Shown here piece by piece: positions 49,001-57,644 of a stretch of DNA of 64,000 nucleotides (position 1 is the first letter of the stretch; the number at the start of each line of letters is the position of its first letter). The position numbers and the translations under genes were made by a program. The DNA lies in assembly GCA_964547855.1 (NCBI GenBank), contig CAZJPG010000004.1:15386-79385 (forward strand). The letters run 5' to 3'. Origin of the DNA: JBAZHE01 sp964547855. GTDB lineage: Bacteria > Patescibacteriota > Patescibacteriia > Patescibacteriales > WJLG01. The notes beneath the pieces are model-generated. The model was not told the origin of the DNA. It did no database searches and saw nothing but the letters and a program-made list of their open reading frames with translations.

Positions 49001-51973
49001 ATGAAATTTAACGAACAATACACAATTGAATATCACATAATAAAATTTATCCAAGAAAAGCTTGGTTATGAATATATTCCGGCTGAGGAATTTTCTAAAC
49101 TTCGCTCTTTTGAGAACGAGTATATTATTAATTCTCATCTTTTGGAAGCTATAAAGAAAATAAATAATGTTGATGACACTGTCGCGCAAAGTGTTGCAAG
49201 AGAAGTTAAAAAACTGGACACAAACGAAGCATTCTTGCTCGCAATGCGAAATGGTATCAACTTGAAAGATCCAAACACTGGCAATTTTCGTGATTACAAG
49301 ATTGTTGATTTTGATAATCCTGAGAATAACCACTTCGTAGTTACCAATCAATTCTATTTTGAAGGGGCAACTGAAAACATCAGACCTGACGTGATGATTT
49401 TCCTTAATGGTCTGCCAATTTGCGATATAGAAGCCAAAAGCCCGACTGCTTCCAGCAGTGTTAGTTTTGAGAACGCCATTGATCAATTAAAGCGCTATGA
49501 ACGAGTTGCGCCTAAGCTTTTTTTGTCTAATTGCTTCAATATTGCTACCGATGGCCTAAAAACTGTTTATGGAGCTACGTATTCTCCAAAGCAGTATTAT
49601 CTTGCTTGGCGAGAAGACCAGCGGGCGGAAAAAAAGGAATTTGAAGAGGAGCTTGATTCCACTCTTTTCTTTTTGCTTGGCAAAAATCAATTGCTTGACC
49701 TGGTTAAAAATTTTATTGTTTTTGAAAAAAAGAAGGAAGGTGTTACTAAAAAAATTACCAGATACCAGCAATTTTATGCCGCTAATAAAATAGTAGCACG
49801 TGTTAAAGATGGCGAGTGCAAGAAAGGTTTGATTTGGCATACTCAGGGGTCTGGCAAAACGTTGACCATGTTTTTTACAGCCTGGAAGCTTCGTTATAGC
49901 CCAGAACTTAAAAATCCTAAAGTATTTATCTTAATTGATCGTATTGATCTTGATGATCAAATGTTTGAAGAATTTGAGGCTTGGGGCGGTCAAAATCTTG
50001 TCCGAGTTGATTCTCGCAAGGATTTGGAGAAGAAAATTAAAGGAGCTGACAGAGGTATCTTTATTTCTACTATTCAAAAATTCAGTGAGTTGGAAGATAT
50101 AGAAAATATTGAGGGCAATGTTATTGTGCTTTGTGATGAAGCCCATCGAGATAACGAAGGTATTTCGGCTATTAAAATGCGTAATGCCTTTAAGGATGCT
50201 TTCTTTTTCGGCTTCACTGGAACTCCGATTGATAAATTAACGCTTAACACTCATCGTAATTTTGGCGAAGAAGGGGAGCGCTATCTTGATTATTATTCTA
50301 TTCAACAAGCAATTGATGATGGTGCCACTTTGCCGGTTACTTACGAAGCTCGGCTTTCGAAGTTTTTTATTGACGAGGAAAGAGTCGATCAGCAATTCAA
50401 TGAACTCACGGCTGATTTAAATAGTGCTCAAAAAGAATTGTTGACCAAAAAACATGGCAAGAAAGAAGCGCTGATTAAATTGGATAAGCGCATGGAAACT
50501 ATTACTCAAGACATTGTTGAACATTATAAACTTTATGTTTTACCAAATGGATTTAAGGCGCAAATTGTTTGCTATGACCGCGAAGCTACGGCTAAATATA
50601 AACAGCTTTTTGACAAGCTAGTTCCGTCTGAATGGTCTGAAGTTGTCTATTCCCCAGGTGATCCGAATAGTGAAAGCGATGATTTGAAGAAATACAATAC
50701 TAACAAACAGAAGCGAGAGAAAATTATTGAGCAGTTCAAAGATCCAAATCATCCGCTTAAATTCTTGCTTGTCTGTGATATGCTTTTGACTGGTTTTGAT
50801 GCACCTGTTGAACAAGTAATGTATTTGGATAAACCGCTTCGTGATCACAATCTGCTTCAAGCAATTGCTCGTACAAACCGAGTATTCCCCAATAAAGGAT
50901 GTGGCAAGATTATTGATTACTACGGCGTGACTAAAAATCTTTATGACGCTCTTAATTTTGATGAGAGTGTAGTTGATAGCGCCATGGTAGATATTAACCG
51001 CCTCAAAGAAGAATTCTCAAAAGTTATTGGCGAAATAATGGAGTTGTTTGTTGGGGTTAATATCGAAGACCCTTCAATCGATAATTTACGCCATTGTTTG
51101 AAGATTTTTATTGAAAACCAAAATAAACAGCAATATTTTAAAGATAAATATTCCCGATTAAAAATGCTGTTTGAGATTCTTTCCCCAGATCCATTCTTGA
51201 TGGATTATTTGCGTAAGTTTGAATGGATCACTTGTTTTTACTTGGCGTTCGTAAAGGAATTTCAGCTTGACGATGCTGACGCTTTTTCACTGGCTGAGTA
51301 TGGAGAGAAAATCAAGACTTTAATTCAACAAAAAATTGATTACGAGGGGATCACTAAAAACTTTCGCGAATTGAATATCCATGATTTAGCGACTTTAAAT
51401 AAACTAGACAAGTTACCTGAGGAAGAAAAAGCGCTTAATTTGGAAAAAATGCTTAAGCGGGAGATTTCCATTAATATCGACACTCATCCGGCTTTTAAGA
51501 AATTCAGCGAACGGCTTTTAGCTATTCGTGCTGAATTTGAGAAACACCAGATTGATTTGGCAGAACGCATTAAACGATATTATGAATTGTTGAATGATAT
51601 TAAAACAAAAACCGAAGAAGCCAAGGCGCTGGGTTATACTTTGCAGGAGTATGGATTATACACAGTATCACAAGAATTCTTAGAGCCGACTTATTCTGGC
51701 GCTAGTATTTCCAGGGAGGGGGTTGGCGCTACTGGCGCAATGTTGACCGGCGATAATAATATCGTTCGAACATTTATTCAGGAGATGACCAAAAAACTCG
51801 GTGATATTTTAGACGAAGGCTGGCAAGATTCTTCCAAGCGAGAGGAGTTCTTGAAAGAGGCTAAGCGGACTTTACAAGAGCTTATTCTTAAGGATTATAA
51901 AGACAGAATTAAGATTTCTGATTTTCAAAAATATCTTAATAGGCTGGTGGACGTAGTAATTAAACGTTTTTAA
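49001..51973 (+). CDS. hsdR: type I restriction endonuclease subunit R
   Basis: A 990-residue HsdR; ATG 49001 is preferred over the longer frame because the family starts at MKFNEQYTIEYHII. The PD-(D/E)xK nuclease region is RPDVMIFLNG plus CDIEAKSP (about residues 128-149). The SF2 translocase has Walker A TQGSGKT (about 281), DEAH box VLCDEAHR (about 378), FGFTGTPI and motif VI QAIARTNR. A helical C-terminal domain binds HsdM. It cleaves foreign DNA far from unmethylated sites after ATP-driven translocation. All key residues are present, so it is probably active. Confidence 0.95.
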   Translation: MKFNEQYTIEYHIIKFIQEKLGYEYIPAEEFSKLRSFENEYIINSHLLEAIKKINNVDDTVAQSVAREVKKLDTNEAFLLAMRNGINLKDPNTGNFRDYKIVDFDNPENNHFVVTNQFYFEGATENIRPDVMIFLNGLPICDIEAKSPTASSSVSFENAIDQLKRYERVAPKLFLSNCFNIATDGLKTVYGATYSPKQYYLAWREDQRAEKKEFEEELDSTLFFLLGKNQLLDLVKNFIVFEKKKEGVTKKITRYQQFYAANKIVARVKDGECKKGLIWHTQGSGKTLTMFFTAWKLRYSPELKNPKVFILIDRIDLDDQMFEEFEAWGGQNLVRVDSRKDLEKKIKGADRGIFISTIQKFSELEDIENIEGNVIVLCDEAHRDNEGISAIKMRNAFKDAFFFGFTGTPIDKLTLNTHRNFGEEGERYLDYYSIQQAIDDGATLPVTYEARLSKFFIDEERVDQQFNELTADLNSAQKELLTKKHGKKEALIKLDKRMETITQDIVEHYKLYVLPNGFKAQIVCYDREATAKYKQLFDKLVPSEWSEVVYSPGDPNSESDDLKKYNTNKQKREKIIEQFKDPNHPLKFLLVCDMLLTGFDAPVEQVMYLDKPLRDHNLLQAIARTNRVFPNKGCGKIIDYYGVTKNLYDALNFDESVVDSAMVDINRLKEEFSKVIGEIMELFVGVNIEDPSIDNLRHCLKIFIENQNKQQYFKDKYSRLKMLFEILSPDPFLMDYLRKFEWITCFYLAFVKEFQLDDADAFSLAEYGEKIKTLIQQKIDYEGITKNFRELNIHDLATLNKLDKLPEEEKALNLEKMLKREISINIDTHPAFKKFSERLLAIRAEFEKHQIDLAERIKRYYELLNDIKTKTEEAKALGYTLQEYGLYTVSQEFLEPTYSGASISREGVGATGAMLTGDNNIVRTFIQEMTKKLGDILDEGWQDSSKREEFLKEAKRTLQELILKDYKDRIKISDFQKYLNRLVDVVIKRF

Positions 51974-51975
51974 TT

Positions 51976-52545
51976 ATGAAGAGGAAAATTGAGCTACATA
52001 AAAATAAAATTGAATACACCTTAAAAGTTAGCTCTCGAGCACGAAGAATGAGAATGGCCGTTTATTGCGACGGAAATTTTGTGGTGACTGCGCCGCAAGA
52101 TATGAATGCAAATACTATTGAGCAATTTATTATTAGAAAGTCGCAATGGATAATTGATAAACTGGAATATTTTAAAAGTATTTCCGGGCAGGTTTTTACT
52201 AAGAGTAATGGAAAAGACTTCGCAGAATATAAAGAGCGTGCCTTAGCCTTGGCGCAAAAGCGAGTAGATTATTTTAATAAGATCTACGGCTTTAGGTTCA
52301 ACAAGATCAATATCAAGAATCAAAAAACCCGCTGGGGAAGTTGTTCTCGAAAAGGAAATTTGAATTTTAACTATAAAATATCTTTGCTTCCAGAAAAGTT
52401 AGCTGATTATATTATCGTTCATGAGCTTTGCCATTTGAAAGAATTTAATCATTCACAAAAGTTTTGGAATTTAGTTGCTAAAACTATCCCAGGTTATTTA
52501 GGGATAAGAAACGAGTTAAGAAAAAGCGGGGTCAATTTTATTTAA
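51976..52545 (+). CDS. YgjP-like zinc metallopeptidase
   Basis: A 189-residue protein of the YgjP/WLM-like (DUF45) group. It carries TRWGSCSRKGNLNFNY followed by HELCHLKEFNHSQKFW, an HExxH-type motif (HELCH) with a third His five residues on. The N-terminal half is a small beta domain. Genes of this group often sit directly beside type I restriction genes, as here (2 nt after hsdR, 3 nt before the next gene). Their function in the system is not known; maturation or turnover of the complex is a guess. Confidence 0.88.
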   Translation: MKRKIELHKNKIEYTLKVSSRARRMRMAVYCDGNFVVTAPQDMNANTIEQFIIRKSQWIIDKLEYFKSISGQVFTKSNGKDFAEYKERALALAQKRVDYFNKIYGFRFNKINIKNQKTRWGSCSRKGNLNFNYKISLLPEKLADYIIVHELCHLKEFNHSQKFWNLVAKTIPGYLGIRNELRKSGVNFI

Positions 52546-52548
52546 TTT

Positions 52549-54999
52549 ATGGAAATAGCACCATACTCAATTTATATAAATCATCGGCCATTTAGAATTG
52601 CTTTTCTTTTGAGTCCGACTACAGACACTTCTTGGATAGATGCTGTTTTTGAATTTAATAGAAGTAAGTGGGGTGGAAGATTTAACCCAATAATTATATC
52701 CGATGGGAATGTAATTGAAGATGATTGGTGGAAGTTTTTGCGAGGATATGATCCTGATATCATTTGCTCAACTGTCCATATTTCTGATGAGTTACGAAAA
52801 AAGATACATGTTTTTTTGTCACCACTTCGTGTTGAAGAGTTAACGCCAGATGAAGTACACATAAGAATTGACGATTATCCAATTTCTATATTGCCGACAG
52901 GTAAAAATGTTTCTAAAATTGGTATTCCAAACTTTGACGAAAAAAATAATTTAATTATATTTGAAGTCGACGAAACAACTCCAGAGGTTATCAAGACTTT
53001 TTTGAGTCGTAATTTTGGTTTGTTTGAACATGGGCAGATGATGCCATATTATCTCAAAAAAGCATTAGAGACGTGTCAAATTAAAAAATATAAGGTTATT
53101 GACGAGGAAAGTTTAAATAAAGCATTGCTTGATTTGGGTGAGTGGCGCACTCGAGCGGTATTTCCGTCACAAATTTGTGCTTTACCAAATTCTACAAAGG
53201 AGTCGCATCATGCGTATAATAATGAAGGTTTTGAAATTGTTATAGGAGATAGTATAAACGAGTTGATTCGTTTTTGGGATCGAACATTAGAGATTGGTTC
53301 GTGGTTGCGTACTTCTATAACTAATTTATGGCTCCCCACTGCGCTTGCGAATAGCGAGATTCTTAAGTCTGGTTTAGGCAAATTTATTAATCGTTATACG
53401 GAAAGCTCTGCAAACGATCATAATCGTCGGGTAAATTTTGTAACATTTTCTCTTAGTGAAGCTGAGTTGCAGACAATAGTAAATTTTTTTCAAAAGAGTA
53501 TCTGGCATCCGCGACATGTAACAAGACTTGCATCTCATCCAATGCCAGACTATGAGTCACAGGGGCACCGGTTTTTTCTTAGGCGGGGATTAGATTTTCA
53601 TAGGGCTCATTCAAATGAAGAGTATCTTGTTCTTGATGAGCCGGATGTAGAGCAAGGATTTATGGGCGGAGAGAATTGGTTTACTGATTTGTATATTCAA
53701 TATCGACCAGAGAGATTTAAAAACATCATAGGAAGAGACTACTGGTGGCAACTTCCTAAACGGAATAATTTATTGAGAGATTTAAGATTTTTTAATAAAC
53801 CAGCTCGAATTAACGAGCACGGTATGTTTAGTGTAATGATGAAACGTAGGACGGGTATGATGATTGGACAAGACGACGAAACTTTAGTGGTAAAAATACC
53901 TGAAGATAATTCTGTGTTTCGTGCATTGATTTGTGGCGAGGGTTTTAATTGTATTGAGCGAGGAGGCAGAGAAAAGTTTATGTCTCGCCCTTTTTATCAT
54001 ATTCAACGCTCAGATAAGGGAATGTATTTGTCTGGTGTTTTGGGGCTCTTTCCAGATCTTTTTAATGCCCACCGACTTTTTGAAGAAAGATTTTGGCGGA
54101 ATCTTTTTGAAAAAATGGCAAATCATAACCCTGAAAAAGATGGTCAAATACAACAAGAACTTTTAAGTAAGTTAAGTAAAAAAATAAATTCTGGATTAGA
54201 TTTTAAGAATAATCGGGCGAAGGAATGGTTGGCTCACAATGTTTTTAACATCGCTAAAAAATATAGCAAAGAAGAGATTGACCTAGATTATGAGACAATG
54301 CATAATCTTGCCAAAGAAGAAACTAATCAATATAACAAGAATCCTTCTGGACAAACTATTGAGTTTAATGAAGACGATTTTAGGAATGAGCTATCAGATC
54401 TTGTCGAAATGAATATCCTACAACTAGGAATTAAGCCACGATGTCCTAAATGCGGATATCGAATTTGGTATAGAATCGATGATGTAAAACAAGAAATAAC
54501 TTGTCGCGGTTGCGGATATAAATTTTCCGTTCCTGCTGAATCAAAATGGTTTTATCGATTGAATAATCTTATACGAGCGGCCGTTTCTTTGCATGGAACA
54601 GTACCGCTTCTTATTACACTTGGGCAGTTAATGGGAGACTCCCAATCTTCCGCGATGTTTATGCCCAGCCTCGAGCTTTTAAAAAAAGAGGAAAGTGAGC
54701 ACGGAAAAATGATAATTTATGGGGAACTTGATTTAGTTTGTATTAAGGACGGTCAATTTGCTATTGGAGAGGTAAAGCAATCAGTTGGTTTGTTTGGCCC
54801 CGATGATTTTAAGCGGATGAAAGATATTGCCCAAATGATTCGTCCAGATGTGATCGTATTCTCATCTTTGGATAGTAAACCAAATAAACTTGTAACGGAA
54901 AGTATTGAAAAATTAAAAACCGAATTAGCAGATCTAGAGATAGATGTCGAATGGTATAATATTAATTATTGGGTTTTTGAACCCCATCCAGTTAGATAA
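52549..54999 (+). CDS. large protein with zinc ribbon and C-terminal PD-(D/E)xK nuclease-like domain
   Basis: An 816-residue protein without an overall family I can name. The first 600 residues show no motif; the start (IAFLLSPTTDTSWIDAVFEF, then FNPIIISDG) looks alpha/beta. A zinc ribbon follows (CPKCGYRIWYRID...CRGCGYKF, about residues 631-655). The C-terminus then holds GELDLVCIKDG...AIGEVKQSVG (about 724-746), with the D...ExK spacing of a PD-(D/E)xK nuclease. Coupling to hsdR and the peptidase gene (3 nt gap) points to a defence role. It is an attractive candidate effector or sensor-effector. No helicase or transposase motif is seen. Confidence 0.7.
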   Translation: MEIAPYSIYINHRPFRIAFLLSPTTDTSWIDAVFEFNRSKWGGRFNPIIISDGNVIEDDWWKFLRGYDPDIICSTVHISDELRKKIHVFLSPLRVEELTPDEVHIRIDDYPISILPTGKNVSKIGIPNFDEKNNLIIFEVDETTPEVIKTFLSRNFGLFEHGQMMPYYLKKALETCQIKKYKVIDEESLNKALLDLGEWRTRAVFPSQICALPNSTKESHHAYNNEGFEIVIGDSINELIRFWDRTLEIGSWLRTSITNLWLPTALANSEILKSGLGKFINRYTESSANDHNRRVNFVTFSLSEAELQTIVNFFQKSIWHPRHVTRLASHPMPDYESQGHRFFLRRGLDFHRAHSNEEYLVLDEPDVEQGFMGGENWFTDLYIQYRPERFKNIIGRDYWWQLPKRNNLLRDLRFFNKPARINEHGMFSVMMKRRTGMMIGQDDETLVVKIPEDNSVFRALICGEGFNCIERGGREKFMSRPFYHIQRSDKGMYLSGVLGLFPDLFNAHRLFEERFWRNLFEKMANHNPEKDGQIQQELLSKLSKKINSGLDFKNNRAKEWLAHNVFNIAKKYSKEEIDLDYETMHNLAKEETNQYNKNPSGQTIEFNEDDFRNELSDLVEMNILQLGIKPRCPKCGYRIWYRIDDVKQEITCRGCGYKFSVPAESKWFYRLNNLIRAAVSLHGTVPLLITLGQLMGDSQSSAMFMPSLELLKKEESEHGKMIIYGELDLVCIKDGQFAIGEVKQSVGLFGPDDFKRMKDIAQMIRPDVIVFSSLDSKPNKLVTESIEKLKTELADLEIDVEWYNINYWVFEPHPVR

Positions 55000-55009
55000 A
55001 TAGCTAAAT

Positions 55010-55819
55010 ATGAATGAAAATAATAAAAATAAATCATTTTTTGTTGTAGCTCTTTTGGCGTCTTTTTTGGCCTTTGGGGTTTTTAAGGACGAGCTAAAAT
55101 TAATTTTTGTTAACTTTGGCTTATTTAAGCTCAGTATTTTAAATCTTTTAGTTATATTTTATTTAGTGTTGGCGTTATCAATGTATTTTTTTGCTGTAAA
55201 TTTTTTTCTTCACGACTTGAAATGGAAAAGTAATTTTTTAACTAAACTATGTTACAGCTCCGGAAATTTTTTATATGCCGCCGCTTTAATCTTGCCTCCA
55301 TTTTTTTTGCTCGTCTGGATCATTAGTTCTCTTTTAAATATGCTTGGTAACTTTATTTCCTCTAAGACACATGGCATTTTGAATACGTCAACTTCGTTAT
55401 TGTTATTATTATTTGTTGTTATGGCGGCGGTAAAATCGGCAGTAGAATCGTTCCAGGAAGAAAACAAAGCAATTAAAAAGTATGGAAAATTGGCCGATGA
55501 AAAAATGGAAAGAACTTTAATGCTGAATAGAAAGGGTTTTTATTCCGAGGCGATGATTTCTCTATATTCTTCCTTGGAGTTTAATCTAAGAAGAAGGTTG
55601 GTCGCTATGGGTTTTTCAACTGGAGATAGGAGCTACGTTAATTTAATTAATTTGGCAAAAAAGAAAAAAATTATATCCGAACAGGGGCATAAAATATTGT
55701 TGGATCTTAAAAATGTTCGCAATAAAGCAGTGCATTACGGAGAAACTATATCAAAAGATGAAATGGAGAAAATGTTTGAGGCTCTAAAAAGCGTATTGGC
55801 TGATGTTAATCAAAGATGA
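55010..55819 (+). CDS. membrane protein with C-terminal HEPN-like domain
   Basis: A 269-residue protein. Four hydrophobic helices fill residues 8-150 (for example VVALLASFLAFGVF and ILPPFFLLVWIISSLL). The last 100 residues are helical and soluble, with YSEAMISLYSSLEFNLRRRL and DLKNVRNKAVHYGE. The RNKAVH run (about residues 236-241) matches the RxxxxH motif of HEPN ribonucleases and HEPN-like folds. Membrane-HEPN fusions occur among abortive-infection proteins. The gene follows the 816-residue gene by 10 nt, supporting a shared defence role. RNase activity is inferred only. Confidence 0.65.
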   Translation: MNENNKNKSFFVVALLASFLAFGVFKDELKLIFVNFGLFKLSILNLLVIFYLVLALSMYFFAVNFFLHDLKWKSNFLTKLCYSSGNFLYAAALILPPFFLLVWIISSLLNMLGNFISSKTHGILNTSTSLLLLLFVVMAAVKSAVESFQEENKAIKKYGKLADEKMERTLMLNRKGFYSEAMISLYSSLEFNLRRRLVAMGFSTGDRSYVNLINLAKKKKIISEQGHKILLDLKNVRNKAVHYGETISKDEMEKMFEALKSVLADVNQR

Positions 55820-55855
55820 CATATATTTTAATATTATTTTTTGCCACTAAATCGT

Positions 55856-56845
55856 ATGTCTGAAATATTTATCCATGATAAAAAAATCAACAGCGTATTC
55901 CAGCTTTTGGGAGAAAAAGAAAATGACATAAGTTTTAGCGTTGGCTGGGCGCTGGCTAATGCTCATAAATTTTTAGATGTTTTTTTGGAAGAAACAATTG
56001 AATGGAAGGAAAAATATAACCCTGACGATATAAAAATAAGCCTACAGAGACACGAAGACGATAGGGGGTTTACTGATTTTGAAATCGAGTATGCGGGTTA
56101 TTTCCATCTCATTATTGAGGCTAAACGTGGTTGGAATTTTCCTACATCTGATCAGTTAGAAAAATATGCGAAAAGAAAGAGCTTCCTAGGTTCGTCAGCA
56201 AAAATTAAAAAGATATTAGTATTATCAGAATCAAGCGCTGATTATGCCGCTACCCATTTTGATATTAAAAGCGTTTGTAATTTTAATGTTAAATATATAT
56301 CATGGAAAGATATTTATCATTTTTCAAAAAAGGCAATTATTGGTTGTTCTCATGCCGAAAAAAGACTATTAGTTGAATTAAATAAATATTTGGAAAATAT
56401 TATGACCATGCAAAAAAAAGACTCAAATTTGGTATATGTAGCGCCATTATCCTCTGGTTTGCCGACGGAGGGATCGACTATTAGTAATATAGATATCGTA
56501 AATAAAAAATTAAGATATTGGCATCCAATTGGTGATGGCTATCCTAAGGAGCCGCCAAATTATATAGCTTTTCGCTATAACGGGGAGTTGCAATCCATAC
56601 ACCATGTGGAGAGCTACGAAGTTTTTACCGATCCGCATACAATAATAAAAGAAGTGCCTAGCGTTGAATGGGGTCGGCCTCATTTTGCATACAAATTAGG
56701 CAGGGGGTTTAAGCCTTTTAATGTTGTTAAAACTGGTAAAATATTTCCATCTGGAAAGAATTGGGTCATGTTGGACACGTTATTTACCTGCAAGACAATT
56801 TCCGAAGCAAGGGATGTGTCGCAAAAGCGCCTTAAGTCGCAATAA
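55856..56845 (+). CDS. PD-(D/E)xK nuclease-like protein
   Basis: A 329-residue protein starting at ATG 55856 (MSEIFIHDKKINSVF). Residues 71-93 (GFTDFEIEY...HLIIEAKRGW) contain the D-x(n)-E-x-K arrangement of restriction-like nucleases. The C-terminal half (YWHPIGDGYPKEPPNYIAFR onward) looks like a separate beta-rich domain, reminiscent of small substrate-recognition domains. It is the second nuclease-like gene of the island after the 816-residue protein. The target is unknown. Base composition is AT-rich like its neighbours. Confidence 0.7.
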   Translation: MSEIFIHDKKINSVFQLLGEKENDISFSVGWALANAHKFLDVFLEETIEWKEKYNPDDIKISLQRHEDDRGFTDFEIEYAGYFHLIIEAKRGWNFPTSDQLEKYAKRKSFLGSSAKIKKILVLSESSADYAATHFDIKSVCNFNVKYISWKDIYHFSKKAIIGCSHAEKRLLVELNKYLENIMTMQKKDSNLVYVAPLSSGLPTEGSTISNIDIVNKKLRYWHPIGDGYPKEPPNYIAFRYNGELQSIHHVESYEVFTDPHTIIKEVPSVEWGRPHFAYKLGRGFKPFNVVKTGKIFPSGKNWVMLDTLFTCKTISEARDVSQKRLKSQ

Positions 56846-56853
56846 ACTAAAAT

Positions 56854-57378
56854 ATGAACAGAGGATTGCCTGATTTAATTGGTAACAACATGAACATTGT
56901 TTTCTGCGGCATGGCAGCAGGGAATGAATCGTGCAGAATGAATCATTATTACGCAAAATCCAGCAACAGATTTTGGAATGTTTTGGTCGAAGCCGGTTTT
57001 ATTAAGACAGTGATTAAGCCGAGTAGTAGTTCTGTCCAAAGAGAGTCGAATTATCAGATATTAAGAGATAGTAAAATCGGCTTAACCGATTTAGTCAAAA
57101 ATAGTTCCGGGATGGACAACGAAGTAATGGCAAGTCCACTGGATGTTAGAAGATTAAAAAGTTTGATTGATAAATTTCAGCCAATGATATTGGCTTTTAA
57201 TGGAAAAAAGGCGGCAAAGATATTTTTTAATAAAAATAAAGTTGATTTTGGTCTGCAGGATTGTAAAATTGGTAATACAAAATTTTTTGTTTTACCATCA
57301 ACATCTAGGGTTGCTGTTAGGTGGTGGAACCAATCTTTTTGGCGGGAAGTTTGTGAATTAATAAAAAATAGAAAGTAA
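56854..57378 (+). CDS. mismatch-specific uracil/thymine DNA glycosylase-like protein
   Basis: A 174-residue protein of the MUG/TDG family. The N-terminus keeps LPDLI followed by VFCGMAAGNES, then HYYAKSSNRFWNVLVEAGF and a late FFVLPSTSRVAV. The usual catalytic NPG after the first strand reads AAG here, so the key Asn is missing, which would lower or abolish uracil excision. Length is standard. It follows the nuclease gene by 8 nt. In an island that also has restriction genes it may act on modified or damaged bases. The catalytic loss is a direct reading; its effect is inferred. Confidence 0.75.
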   Translation: MNRGLPDLIGNNMNIVFCGMAAGNESCRMNHYYAKSSNRFWNVLVEAGFIKTVIKPSSSSVQRESNYQILRDSKIGLTDLVKNSSGMDNEVMASPLDVRRLKSLIDKFQPMILAFNGKKAAKIFFNKNKVDFGLQDCKIGNTKFFVLPSTSRVAVRWWNQSFWREVCELIKNRK

Positions 57379-57410
57379 ATAAATCCTTTATAAATTGTAG
57401 ATAATCGCGC

Positions 57411-57439
57411 TTTACTTTTAAACCGTTTTAAGCTATATT
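57411..57439 (+). promoter_or_regulatory. probable promoter of the structured leader
   Basis: TTTACT and TATATT with a 17-nt spacer. Predicted start near 57446, just before the first pairing element. Confidence 0.6.
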
Positions 57440-57445
57440 ATAAGC

Positions 57446-57644
57446 ACAATTTAGACGACCTAACCCTTGCGGATTCGTAAGGCATGGCCGCAAATACCTA
57501 ACCTACATAGAGATGGTCTTCCCGACCAGTACTTGTAGGTTAGGTCTACATTCGAAAGGATGTAGTGGTAGTTCCGAAAGGTACTGCCAGCTGGCTCGGG
57601 GGACCTTTTGTGTTTTTCCGGGATAAGCCTAACCTACAAAAATT
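57446..57644 (+). ncRNA. structured leader RNA with competing helices before the thermonuclease gene
   Basis: About 200 nt with many stems. A perfect 11-nt pair, CCTAACCTACA (57497-57507) with TGTAGGTTAGG (57534-57544), encloses TGGTC-ttccc-GACCA. The same antisense stretch could instead pair with GACCTAACC (57457-57465) or with a second exact CCTAACCTACA at 57628-57638, only 6 nt before the start codon. Further stems are CTACAT/ATGTAG (57546-57565), a GAAA-capped stem (57566-57589) and a G-rich stem before the gene. Nothing in it matches tmRNA, RNase P, SRP RNA or known riboswitches that I recognise. A switch controlling translation is inferred. Confidence 0.55.

Noticed and set aside
57446..57644. 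tmRNA, RNase P RNA or SRP RNA
   Set aside because: None of their conserved cores (tRNA-like ends with tag ORF, P4 core, SRP domain IV loop) can be found in the sequence.
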